Shown here: positions 8,082 to 16,169 of the stretch, piece by piece | Layout of the letters: each line of letters starts with the position of its first letter | How positions within the stretch are numbered: the first letter of the stretch is position 1 | Source: an uncultured Ramlibacter sp. | GTDB taxonomy: Bacteria; Pseudomonadota; Gammaproteobacteria; Burkholderiales; Burkholderiaceae_C | DNA length: 64,000 nt | Assembly: GCF_936925435.1 (NCBI RefSeq) | Contig: NZ_CAKZHQ010000005.1 | Coordinates: 62,001 to 126,000 of the forward strand | Direction of reading: 5' to 3' | Translations under genes and position numbers: made by a program | Notes under the pieces: model-generated | Databases searched by the model: none | What the model was told of the DNA's origin: nothing | The model's input: the letters and a program-made list of their open reading frames with translations, nothing else

Positions 8082-10598
8082 ATGGCCGACCGCTCTTCCA
8101 GCGCGCTCAAGACCTACCGCGACAAGCGCAACTTCGACCTCACGCCCGAGCCCGCCGATGGCGGCACGGCCAACGCGCAGGAACGTGCCTTCGTGGTCCA
8201 GAAGCACTGGGCCAGCCGCCTGCACTACGACTTCCGGCTGGAACTGGACGGCACGATGAAGAGCTGGGCCGTGCCCAAGGGGCCCAGCTTCGACCCGGCC
8301 GACAAGCGCATGGCGGTGCAGGTGGAAGACCACCCCATTGCCTACAACCGCTTCGAGGGCGAGATTCCCAAGGGCCAGTACGGCGGCGGCAAGGTCATCA
8401 TCTGGGACAAGGGGCAATGGCTGCCGCTGGACGACCCGCGCAAGGGCTACAAGGCCGGCAAGCTGAAATTCGAGCTGCGCGGCCACAAGCTGCATGGGCA
8501 TTGGACCCTGGTGCGCATGAAGGGCCGAGGCAGCGAGCGCCAGCAGCCCTGGCTGTTGATCAAGGAGAAGGATGAACACGCGCTGCCGGCCAGCGCGTTC
8601 AGCGTGGTCGACGAGATGCCCGACAGCGTGAAGGACCGCGAGGACCGGCCCGCGCCGCAGGCGGCCACACCGCCGGCCGCCGCTTCGGGGCCGCCCGAAG
8701 GCGCGCGCAAGGCAGCACTGCCCGCAACCTTGCAACCCCAGCTGGCCACCTTGGTCGATGCGCCACCCAAGGACGTGGAGCGCTGGATCTACGAGATCAA
8801 GTTCGACGGCTACCGCATGCTCTGCCGCGCACAGGACGGCAAGGTGCAACTGTTCACCCGCAATGGCAATGACTGGACCCACAAGTTGGGCCCCTTGCAC
8901 AAGTCGCTGGAGGCGATGGACCTGCCCGACGGCTGGTACGACGGCGAGATCATCATGCCCGGCGAGCGGGTGCCGGCGGACTTCCAGGCCTTGCAAGGCG
9001 CCTTCGAGTCGGCCCGCACCGCGAACATCGTCTACTACCTGTTCGATCTGCCTTACTGCGCCGGCCATGACCTGCGCGAGGTGCCGCTGGAGCAGCGGCG
9101 CGCAGTGCTGCAGCGCATCGTCGAGCGCAAGCCGCAGGACAAGGTGCGCTTTTCCGCCGTGTTCGAGGCGCGGCCCGAGGACGTTGTGGCGTCGGCGTGC
9201 CGCCTGGGCCTGGAAGGCGTGATCGCCAAGCGGCGCGACTCGGCCTATGTGACACGCCGCTCCAGCGACTGGGTCAAGCTCAAGTGCGGGCGACGGCAGG
9301 AGTTCGTCATCGGCGGCTACACCGACCCCAAGGGCTCGCGCACCGGCATCGGCGCGCTGTTGCTGGGCGTGCACGATGACAAGGGCGCACTGCAGTACGC
9401 CGGCAACGTCGGCACGGGTTTCAACGAGAAGACCTTGCGCGAACTGCGCGAGAAGCTCGATGCCTTGCAGGCCGGGAGCAGCCCCTTCGCCGCCACCACC
9501 GCCATCGCCGGCAAGGCCCACTGGGTGCGGCCGCAACTGGTCTGCGAGGTGGCTTTCGGCGAATGGACCCGCGAGCACCGCATCCGCCATTCCGTCTTCC
9601 ACGGCCTGCGCGACGACAAGAAGCCGGCCGCCATCGTGCGCGAGGAGCCGCGCCACGGCGCGCCAGTGGACAAGCCTGCCAAGGCCACGCCACGCCAGCA
9701 GCCCGGTCTGCCGGCTTCGCTGCGCGTGAGCAATCCCGACCGGGTGATCGACCCCAGCACCGGCACGACCAAGATCGCCCTGGTGCGCTACTACGCCCTG
9801 GTGGGCGCTTTGATGATGGAACACCTGAAGAACCGGCCTGTCTCGCTGGTGCGCGCGCCCGACGGCATTGCCGGCCAGCTGTTCTTCCAGAAACACCTGG
9901 ACCGCTACCAGATGGCCGGGGTGCGCCCGCTGGACCCGGCACTGGACCCGGAGCATCCGCCCTACCTGGAGATCGCCACCGCCCAAGGCCTGCTGTCGGC
10001 CGCGCAGATGAACGTGGTGGAGTTCCACACCTGGAACGCGGTCAAGGGCAGCATCGCCAAGCCCGACCGCATCGCTTTCGACATCGACCCCGGCGAGGGC
10101 GTGGACTGGCCGCAGATCCAGGAAGCGGCCCAGCTGCTGCGCGCCTTCCTGCAGGAGCTGGGCCTGCCGGCCTTCCTCAAGACCAGCGGTGGCAAGGGCC
10201 TGCACCTGGTTGTGCCCATCCGCAAGCAGTACGGCTGGGACACGGTGAAGGACTTTTCCCTGGCCGTGGTGCGCCACATGGCCGCCACCCTGCCCGAGCG
10301 CTTCGTCGCCAAGAGCGGCGGCAAGAACCGGATCGGCAAGATCTTCATCGATTACCTGCGCAATGGCTTTGGCGCGACCACGGCCGCGGCCTGGTCGGCC
10401 CGTTCCCGTCCCGGCCTGGGCATCTCGGTGCCGGTGGGCTGGGACGAACTGGCCGGCTTGCAATCGGGCAGCCACTGGAAGGTGGCGACCGCGCATGAAC
10501 GGCTGGATGTGGGCAACACGCCCTGGGCCGGCTACGCCAGCAGCGCCACCGGTCTGGCGGCGGCCATGAAAAAGCTGGGCTTCGAGCCCGACCGTTGA
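8082..10598 (+). CDS. ligD: Multifunctional ATP-dependent DNA ligase D (LigD)
   Basis: 838 residues in the order phosphoesterase - ligase - polymerase. Residues about 15-160 are the 3'-phosphoesterase (FVVQKHWASRLHYDFRLE, then WAVPKGPS). The ligase domain covers about 215-510 with the adenylated Lys240 in EIKFDGYR and a C-terminal OB fold. The primase-like polymerase covers about 545-838 with the metal motif FDIDPGEG near 667-669. LigD seals double-strand breaks by non-homologous end joining with Ku. No ku gene is present anywhere in the window, although bacteria often place the two side by side. The stop lies 17 nt before the next ATG. Confidence 0.96.
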   Translation: MADRSSSALKTYRDKRNFDLTPEPADGGTANAQERAFVVQKHWASRLHYDFRLELDGTMKSWAVPKGPSFDPADKRMAVQVEDHPIAYNRFEGEIPKGQYGGGKVIIWDKGQWLPLDDPRKGYKAGKLKFELRGHKLHGHWTLVRMKGRGSERQQPWLLIKEKDEHALPASAFSVVDEMPDSVKDREDRPAPQAATPPAAASGPPEGARKAALPATLQPQLATLVDAPPKDVERWIYEIKFDGYRMLCRAQDGKVQLFTRNGNDWTHKLGPLHKSLEAMDLPDGWYDGEIIMPGERVPADFQALQGAFESARTANIVYYLFDLPYCAGHDLREVPLEQRRAVLQRIVERKPQDKVRFSAVFEARPEDVVASACRLGLEGVIAKRRDSAYVTRRSSDWVKLKCGRRQEFVIGGYTDPKGSRTGIGALLLGVHDDKGALQYAGNVGTGFNEKTLRELREKLDALQAGSSPFAATTAIAGKAHWVRPQLVCEVAFGEWTREHRIRHSVFHGLRDDKKPAAIVREEPRHGAPVDKPAKATPRQQPGLPASLRVSNPDRVIDPSTGTTKIALVRYYALVGALMMEHLKNRPVSLVRAPDGIAGQLFFQKHLDRYQMAGVRPLDPALDPEHPPYLEIATAQGLLSAAQMNVVEFHTWNAVKGSIAKPDRIAFDIDPGEGVDWPQIQEAAQLLRAFLQELGLPAFLKTSGGKGLHLVVPIRKQYGWDTVKDFSLAVVRHMAATLPERFVAKSGGKNRIGKIFIDYLRNGFGATTAAAWSARSRPGLGISVPVGWDELAGLQSGSHWKVATAHERLDVGNTPWAGYASSATGLAAAMKKLGFEPDR

Positions 10599-10615
10599 AG
10601 GGAAACGCACACACC

Positions 10616-11374
10616 ATGCAAGCGAGCTGGCCGCACACGCTCTGGATCGTCCGCCACGGCCAAAGCGCCGGCAACGTGGCGCGCGACGCCGCCGAGGCCG
10701 GCGGCCTGCACGTGATCGACATCGCCGAGCGGGATATCGACGTACCGCTGTCGGCGCTAGGCCGCCTGCAGTCGCAGGCCCTGGGGCACTGGTTCGGCGA
10801 ATTGCCGGCGGGCCGGCACCCCGAGGTGGTGCTGTGCTCGCCTTACCTGCGCGCCCGCGAAACCACACAGCTGTTGCTGGAGGCCGCCGGTATCGCGCCC
10901 AAGGCAACGCGCCTGCGCGTCGACGAGCGCTTGCGCGAAAAGGAGTTCGGCATCCTCGACCGGCTGACGGTGCACGGCATCCGCGACAAACATCCCGAAC
11001 TGAGCGAGCAGCGCAGTCATGTCGGCAAGTTCTACTTCCGCCCGCCGGGCGGCGAGAGCTGGTGCGATGTCATCCTGCGCCTGCGCAGCCTGGTGGAGAT
11101 GGTGGCCCGCGAGCACGGCGGCCAGCGGGTGCTGGTGGTGGCCCACCAGGTCACGGTCAACTGCCTGCGCTACCTGCTCGAGTGCATGGACGAGGCGCAG
11201 ATCCTGGCCATCGACAAGCTCGGCGACGTGCCCAACTGCGGCATCACCTCGTACGAATACGACCCGCAGACCGACGCCATGGTGCACGACCTGGTGAACT
11301 TCATCGCGCCGTTGCGCGAGGCCGGCACGCCGGTGACGGCCGCGCCGGATGCGCCGGTCGCCGCCAAGCCCTGA
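10616..11374 (+). CDS. Histidine phosphatase superfamily protein
   Basis: 252 residues from the ATG at 10616, which has GAAGGGA about 12 nt upstream. A TTG overlapping the ligD stop at 10595 is a weaker choice. The motif IVRHGQSAGN near the N-terminus holds the phosphorylated histidine, and VVAHQVTVNCLRY supplies the second His. RARETTQLL matches the phosphoglycerate-mutase-like fold. The substrate cannot be told. It follows ligD and precedes nnrD by 2 nt, so it may act in metabolite repair or be carried along in the operon. Confidence 0.88.
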   Translation: MQASWPHTLWIVRHGQSAGNVARDAAEAGGLHVIDIAERDIDVPLSALGRLQSQALGHWFGELPAGRHPEVVLCSPYLRARETTQLLLEAAGIAPKATRLRVDERLREKEFGILDRLTVHGIRDKHPELSEQRSHVGKFYFRPPGGESWCDVILRLRSLVEMVAREHGGQRVLVVAHQVTVNCLRYLLECMDEAQILAIDKLGDVPNCGITSYEYDPQTDAMVHDLVNFIAPLREAGTPVTAAPDAPVAAKP

Positions 11375-11376
11375 GC

Positions 11377-12258
11377 ATGGAAGTGCCCACCCACCGCACG
11401 CTCGACGCGGCCACACTGGCCACCTGGCCCCTGCCGGCTCTGGACAGCGACGCCGACAAGGAAGAGCGCGGCCGCATCCTGGTGCTGGCCGGCAGCCGCG
11501 AGATCGCCGGCGCCGTCCTGCTGGCGGCCATGGCGGCGCTGCGCGTCGGCGCAGGCAAGCTGGCGATCGCCACGCCTGCATCCGTGGCGCCGCACATCGC
11601 CGTGGCCATGCCCGAGGCACGGGTGATCGCGTTGCCGGAAACGCCTTCGGGCGGCTTGCACATGGACGGCATTGCGCTGCTGCGCCAGGTGCTGGAAGGC
11701 GCCGATGCACTGGTGGCCGGGCCGGGCCTGATGGACGAGGCCGCCAGCTGCGCTTTCATCACGACCTTGCTCCCGCTGGTGGCCGGCACACCGGTGGTGC
11801 TGGATGCACTGGCGATCAATGCTGTCCGTGCACACGCCGCGTTCGGACAGCCGATTCTGCTGACACCGCATGCAGGCGAGATGGCCCATCTGCTGGACAT
11901 CAGCAAGCAGGCCGTTTGCGCCGACCCGCAAGCCGCAGCGCTGGCAGCCGCGCGGCGCTGGAATGCCAGCGTGGCGCTCAAGGGCGCCACCACCTGGCTG
12001 GCCACGCCAGAGGGCACGCTGTGGCGGCACCAGGGCGGCAACGCCGGCCTGGCGACCTCGGGCTCGGGCGACACACTGGCCGGTGCCATCGCCGGGCTGG
12101 CGGCACGCGGCGCTGCGCTGGAGCAGGCCTGCGCCTGGGGCGTGGTGCTGCATGCCCAGGCTGGCGAGCGCCTGGCGGTGCGGCTGGGCCCGGTCGGTTA
12201 CCTGGCGCGCGAATTGCCGCTGGAAATGCTGGCCGCGCTCACGGCATTGCAGGCCTGA
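11377..12258 (+). CDS. nnrD: ADP/ATP-dependent NAD(P)H-hydrate dehydratase
   Basis: 293 residues from the ATG at 11377, 2 nt after the previous stop. The long upstream extension of this frame lies inside the phosphatase gene and is not used. The protein is the C-terminal half of the YjeF family and returns damaged NADHX/NADPHX to NAD(P)H. Visible motifs are GRILVLAGS, DALVAGPGL, VVLDALAIN, ILTPHAGEM-like LLTPHAGEMAHLL and the nucleotide/catalytic NAGLATSGSGDTLAGAI. The epimerase domain (NnrE) is absent and must be encoded elsewhere. Confidence 0.92.
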   Translation: MEVPTHRTLDAATLATWPLPALDSDADKEERGRILVLAGSREIAGAVLLAAMAALRVGAGKLAIATPASVAPHIAVAMPEARVIALPETPSGGLHMDGIALLRQVLEGADALVAGPGLMDEAASCAFITTLLPLVAGTPVVLDALAINAVRAHAAFGQPILLTPHAGEMAHLLDISKQAVCADPQAAALAAARRWNASVALKGATTWLATPEGTLWRHQGGNAGLATSGSGDTLAGAIAGLAARGAALEQACAWGVVLHAQAGERLAVRLGPVGYLARELPLEMLAALTALQA

Positions 12259-12266
12259 GGAGCGGC

Positions 12267-12962
12267 TCAGGCCGCAGGGGGCTGGACCCAAGCCAGGGTC
12301 AGACGGATGGACGCGGCTTCGCACACCAAGGCCACCGCTTCGGCAGCCGCCAGCGCCTCCAGGTCGGCCCGGGCCAGCGGCCGGTAACCCAGGTCGACGC
12401 TGAAGCCCGCATCACCGGTGGTGGCGATGCGCTGCAATTGCAGTTCCAGGCCATGGTCCCTGGCTTGCGCCTGCAGCACCAGGTCCGCCGGCGGCGTGGC
12501 CTCATCCGTGAGATGCAGCAAGGCGGCCGTCAACACGTTGCGCAGCGCGGCGCGGCCGACGGTGCCGGGAACATCCGCCGCCTCGTGGCGCAGCGCATAG
12601 CCGCGAAAGCCCAGTCCCGTGGCCACCAGGCCCATGCACTCGCGCACGCCATCGGCCACCGTGGTCACGGCGCCCTCTTCGGGCGCCAGCCAGGTCACCA
12701 TGTCGATGCTGGACTGCAGGGCGGCGCGGGCAAAGCCGTTGATCTTGTGAACCCCCTCATGCAGCTTGGCCAGGTCCGGCTCAGCCGCGCGCAGGCGCCG
12801 GTCCATCACCTCGTGCAGCATGCCGATGGGCTGAAGATTGACCACCAGGTGGTGGCGCATCGCCGGCGCCAGCCGGCGCAGCAAGGCGTAGCGGGCGGCC
12901 TCCACAGCGGCCGGCGCAACAGTTTGCTGCTGAGCTTCGGCCGGGACGGTGGGTGAGGTCAT
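12267..12962 (-). CDS. Kinase-like protein with H-box and degenerate ATPase, possible phosphotransferase
   Basis: 231 residues from the ATG at 12962; a GTG at 12980 is possible. Helices at about 25-75 resemble a histidine-kinase dimerisation hairpin with His37/His38 in LAPAMRHHLVVNLQPIGML. The rest resembles a worn HATPase fold: an N-box-like helix (AALRNVLTAALLHLTD) and a later ADLEALAAAEAVALV helix, but no glycine-rich G1/G2 ATP-lid motifs are seen. ChpT-type phosphotransferases have this build, so a phosphorelay role is a reasonable inference. A strong promoter sits immediately upstream. It is convergent with nnrD (8-nt gap). Confidence 0.6.
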   Translation of the reverse strand: MTSPTVPAEAQQQTVAPAAVEAARYALLRRLAPAMRHHLVVNLQPIGMLHEVMDRRLRAAEPDLAKLHEGVHKINGFARAALQSSIDMVTWLAPEEGAVTTVADGVRECMGLVATGLGFRGYALRHEAADVPGTVGRAALRNVLTAALLHLTDEATPPADLVLQAQARDHGLELQLQRIATTGDAGFSVDLGYRPLARADLEALAAAEAVALVCEAASIRLTLAWVQPPAA

Positions 12963-12970
12963 GCGGCTTG

Positions 12971-12999
12971 AATATTTCACCCCGCCTGCGCCTTGTCAA
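12971..12999 (-). promoter_or_regulatory. Sigma70 promoter of the kinase-like gene; leaderless
   Basis: On the minus strand TTGACA (12999-12994), a 17-nt spacer and AATATT (12976-12971) form a near-consensus promoter. The ATG begins 8 nt after the -10 box, so transcription would start at or within about 2 nt of the start codon. Confidence 0.65.
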
Positions 13000-13012
13000 C
13001 TTCAGCAGGCGG

Positions 13013-13930
13013 TCAAGGCCGAGCCATCAGGGGATGGGCGGCGAACAAGTCGGCCGTCCACTCGACGAAGGCGCGGACCTTGGCGCTGAGGTGGCGGTTG
13101 GGCGGGTAGACGACGTGGATGGGGATGGGTGGGTGCTTCCAGCCTGGCAGCACTTCGACCAGTTCACCGCTGGCCAGGTGCGGCGCGACAGCGAACAGCG
13201 CGGCCTGCGAGACACCCAGGCCGGCCAGCACGGCAGCGGTGTGGGCATTGCTTTCGTTGACCGCCAACTGGTAGCGGCCGGCGATCTCCAACGTCTCACC
13301 ATCTTTCTCGAAGACGTGGGGGAACGGCCGGCCGGTGCGTGGTGAAAAGTAGTTGATGGTGTGGTGCTTCAGGCCGTCGAGCTCATCCGGGTGCGCCGGC
13401 GTGCCATGCTTTTGGAGATAGCCCGGCGTGGCCACGGTGATCAGCGCCAGGTTGCCGATGCGCCGCGCCACCAGCGACTGCTCGATCAGCTCGCCGCCAC
13501 GGATCACGCAGTCCACGTTGTCGCTGATGATGTCCACCGGCCGGTCGCTCACCCCCAGGTCCAGCTGGATCTCGGGAAAGCGGCGGTAAAACTCCGGCAG
13601 GGCCGGGATGATGATCAGCCGCGCCACCGACGAACCCACGTCCACGCGCAGGCGGCCGCTGGGGTTGGCCTGGGCATTGGCCATGCTGGCCTCGATGTCG
13701 TCCAGGTCGTTGAGCAGGCGGGCGGTGCGCTCGTAGTAGGCGGCGCCATCGGGCGTCACGGTGACGCGCCGCGTGGTGCGGTTGAGAAGTTTGACTTTCA
13801 GCCGCGCTTCCAGGTGCTGCACCAGGCGCGTCACCGTGCCCTTGGGAAGCTCCAGCGACTCGGCCGCCTTGGTGAAAGTCCCGGCCTCCACCACCCGGGC
13901 GAACACCCGCATCGATTGAATCTGGTCCAT
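13013..13930 (-). CDS. LysR-family regulator, divergent to the efflux operon
   Basis: 305 residues from the ATG at 13930, preceded by an AAGGA ribosome site; the much longer open frame upstream is an artefact of high GC. Residues about 5-63 form the winged helix (MRVFARVVEAGTFTKAAES, then LPKGTVTRLVQHLE) and the remainder is the periplasmic-binding-like effector domain. In Burkholderia the CeoR/BpeT LysR regulators lie next to llpE-efflux operons and control them. The divergent placement 111 bp from the llpE-like gene supports the same role here. An inverted repeat at 13956-13979 is a candidate binding site. Confidence 0.93.
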   Translation of the reverse strand: MDQIQSMRVFARVVEAGTFTKAAESLELPKGTVTRLVQHLEARLKVKLLNRTTRRVTVTPDGAAYYERTARLLNDLDDIEASMANAQANPSGRLRVDVGSSVARLIIIPALPEFYRRFPEIQLDLGVSDRPVDIISDNVDCVIRGGELIEQSLVARRIGNLALITVATPGYLQKHGTPAHPDELDGLKHHTINYFSPRTGRPFPHVFEKDGETLEIAGRYQLAVNESNAHTAAVLAGLGVSQAALFAVAPHLASGELVEVLPGWKHPPIPIHVVYPPNRHLSAKVRAFVEWTADLFAAHPLMARP

Positions 13931-13955
13931 CCCTGAGTCCTTGCTGTGTTCTTTG

Positions 13956-13979
13956 CAGGACTGGATTGTTCCTGTCCTG
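13956..13979. promoter_or_regulatory. Inverted repeat, candidate LysR operator
   Basis: CAGGAC (13956-13961) and GTCCTG (13974-13979) are perfect complements with a 12-nt centre. The repeat lies between the divergent LysR and llpE-like genes, closer to the LysR start. Confidence 0.45.
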
Positions 13980-14028
13980 GAAACAGAGAACTGGCAGGAG
14001 GGCTGTTTATCCGCACGCCGGGCGTGCC

Positions 14029-14034
14029 TATAGT
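14029..14034 (+). promoter_or_regulatory. Candidate -10 box of the efflux operon
   Basis: TATAGT lies 7 nt before the ATG at 14042, which would give a leaderless or nearly leaderless transcript. No good -35 box is seen, as expected for an activator-dependent LysR-controlled promoter. Confidence 0.5.
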
Positions 14035-14041
14035 CGAGACC

Positions 14042-14875
14042 ATGTTGACCAGTCTGCCCACGTCCCGTCCCGGTGCCAGCCCGCTGGCCCTGCCAGGCCA
14101 CGCACCCATGGCCACGCGCCTGTATGGCAGCAAGCCGGCCGCAGGCGCCGCCCCCTTGGTGCTGCACCTGCACGGGGGCGCCTTCGTCGACGGCGATCTG
14201 GCCAGCGGCGAGTGCCTGGCCCAAATGCTGGCAGGCGCCGGCGCGGTCGTGCTGTCGCTGGCCTACCCGCTGGCGCCGGCCCATCCCTTCCCGCAGGCAG
14301 TGGAAGCGGCCTACGCGGCGATGGAGTGGCTCTACAAGCAGCGCAACAAGCTGGCCGGCAATGGCGCGGCACTGTACGTGGCCGGCGACGAGGCCGGCGG
14401 CAATCTGGCGGCGGCGATCGCGCTGATGGCGCGCGACCGCGGCCACCCGCCACTGGCCGGCCAGATCCTGGTGGCCCCCATGCTGGACCCCTGCACCGGC
14501 ACCGCCTCGCTGCGTGAGGCCGTGGGACAGGACACCTGCTGCAAGTGGACCGACGGCTGGAAGCAGTACCTGCGCAGCCCGCGCGACGCCGAACATCCCT
14601 ACGCCGTGCCGGCCCGGGCCCAGCGCCTGGCGGGCCTGGCGCCGGCCCTGGTGCTGGCCGGCGAGGACGACCCGATGCGCGACGAGGCCATGGCCTATGC
14701 GCAGCGGCTGCACAACGCCGGGATCAGCGTGGCCACGGCAATGATCCCGGCCAGCGGCTGGCCTGAGTCGCTGGGCGATGCCTCGCAGGCCAGCTTTTGC
14801 GTCCAGACAGTGCAAGGCCATCTGCGCGCCTTCCTGCACGCGCCGACGCCGCCGCCCGCAGCCGACACCCCCTAG
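14042..14875 (+). CDS. llpE: LlpE-like alpha/beta hydrolase lacking catalytic Ser and His
   Basis: 277 residues from the ATG at 14042. The fold is that of hormone-sensitive-lipase-type hydrolases, with oxyanion motif HGGAF at His44. The nucleophile elbow normally reads GDSAGG but here is GDEAGG, so Glu117 replaces the serine. The usual C-terminal HGF is replaced by SGW (238-240), so the catalytic His is missing as well. The acidic loop GEDDPMRDEA remains. In Burkholderia the llpE lipase-like gene heads the BpeEF-OprC/CeoAB-OpcM operon and is reported as not needed for efflux. The position here is the same. It is probably a pseudoenzyme with a binding or structural role; the frame itself is intact. 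Confidence 0.85.
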   Translation: MLTSLPTSRPGASPLALPGHAPMATRLYGSKPAAGAAPLVLHLHGGAFVDGDLASGECLAQMLAGAGAVVLSLAYPLAPAHPFPQAVEAAYAAMEWLYKQRNKLAGNGAALYVAGDEAGGNLAAAIALMARDRGHPPLAGQILVAPMLDPCTGTASLREAVGQDTCCKWTDGWKQYLRSPRDAEHPYAVPARAQRLAGLAPALVLAGEDDPMRDEAMAYAQRLHNAGISVATAMIPASGWPESLGDASQASFCVQTVQGHLRAFLHAPTPPPAADTP

Positions 14876-14954
14876 GCGCCAGCCCTCCATCAACAAGCCA
14901 ACCCGGTGTGATCCGCCGGGCTGGACGAACTCAGCCTCAAAAAGGACCATCGCC

Positions 14955-16169
14955 ATGCAAGCAAGAAACCTCACCCCCGCCGTCCTGCTGTCGCGGCGCG
15001 GCCGCGCCTGGACTGCGGCCGGCGCCGTGGCGGCCCTGTCCGTCATCGCCGCCGCCGTCATCAGCCTGCACGGCGGCAAGGCCCAGGCCACGGCCAATGG
15101 CGCGCCGCCACCCACGCAGGTGTCGGTGGCCACCGTCGCCGAGAGCGAGATCAACGCCTGGGATGAGTTCTCCGGCCGGCTCGAAGCGGTGGAGCGGGTG
15201 GAGGTGCGCTCGCGCGTCGCCGGCCAGGTGCAGGCCGTGCACTTCCGCGAAGGCGCCCTGGTGGCCAAGGGTGATCTGCTGATCACCATCGATCCGGCGC
15301 CCTACGCCGCCGAAGCCGAACGCGCCGCCGCCCAGGCCGCCGCCGCCCAGGCCAGGCTGGCCCACAGCCAGAGCGAATTCGCCCGGGCCCAGCGTCTGTG
15401 GGAAGAGCGCGCCATCGCCCAGCGCGAACTGGAAGAGCGCGCCAACGGCGAGCGCGAAGCCCTTGCCAATCTGCGCGCAGCCCAGGCCCAGCTGCAGACC
15501 GCGCGCCTGGGCCTGAGCTACACCCAGGTGCGCGCGCCCGTGGCCGGACGCATCGGCAAGCTGGAAGTGACCGTGGGCAACCTGGTGGCCGCCGGCCCCG
15601 GCGCCCCGGTCTTGACCAATCTGGTCTCGGTCAGTCCCATCTACGCCAGCTTCGACGCCGACGAGCAGGTGATCGCCAAGGCCTTGAAGGACATGTCCAG
15701 CGGTTCCAGCGCCCGCAGCCTGATCGAGCGCATCCCCGTGCAGATCGGCACGGCTGCGATGAGCGACACACCCTACACCGGCAAGCTGCAGCTGATCGAC
15801 AACCAGGTCGACGCCAAGAGCGGCACCATCCGCGTGCGCGCCGCTTTCGACAACAAGGATGGCTCGCTCATGCCGGGCCAGTTCGCCCGCATCCGCATGG
15901 GCCATGCCCAGAGCAGCCGTGCCGTGCTGGTCAGCGAGCGCGCCATTGGCACCGACCAGGACAAGAAGTTCGTCATGGTGGTGGGCGAAGGCAACACCGC
16001 GCAATACCGCGAAGTGACGCTGGGCGCGCCGGCCGAGGGCCTGCGCGTGGTGAAAACCGGCCTGAAGGCCGGCGAGCGCGTGGTCGTCAACGGCCTGCAG
16101 CGCATCCGCCCCGGCGCGGTGGTTGAGCCGCAGCCCGTGGCCATGGACGGCAAGGAAGCAAAAGCATGA
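14955..16169 (+). CDS. RND efflux periplasmic adaptor (CeoA/BpeE/MexE type)
   Basis: 404 residues from the ATG at 14955 with AAAAAGGA upstream. The N-terminus has one hydrophobic segment (VAALSVIAAAVISLHGG) as a membrane anchor or signal. A lipoyl-like half (VEVRSRVAGQVQAVHF), a coiled-coil hairpin rich in Ala/Glu/Arg (about 110-170), the second lipoyl half (YTQVRAPVAGRIGK) and a beta-barrel follow in the standard order. It bridges the inner-membrane pump and the outer-membrane channel. Its stop overlaps the pump start (ATGA). Confidence 0.95.
   Translation: MQARNLTPAVLLSRRGRAWTAAGAVAALSVIAAAVISLHGGKAQATANGAPPPTQVSVATVAESEINAWDEFSGRLEAVERVEVRSRVAGQVQAVHFREGALVAKGDLLITIDPAPYAAEAERAAAQAAAAQARLAHSQSEFARAQRLWEERAIAQRELEERANGEREALANLRAAQAQLQTARLGLSYTQVRAPVAGRIGKLEVTVGNLVAAGPGAPVLTNLVSVSPIYASFDADEQVIAKALKDMSSGSSARSLIERIPVQIGTAAMSDTPYTGKLQLIDNQVDAKSGTIRVRAAFDNKDGSLMPGQFARIRMGHAQSSRAVLVSERAIGTDQDKKFVMVVGEGNTAQYREVTLGAPAEGLRVVKTGLKAGERVVVNGLQRIRPGAVVEPQPVAMDGKEAKA

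Noticed and set aside
7920..10907. 995-codon minus-strand frame opposite ligD
   Set aside because: Its composition (His/Gln/Ala/Gly-rich, no motifs) is that of an antisense high-GC frame; ligD on the plus strand has all expected domains.
13934..15289. N-terminal extension of the LysR frame to 758 codons
   Set aside because: The extension lies antisense to the llpE-like gene and has no domain; the ATG at 13930 gives a normal LysR length with a ribosome site.
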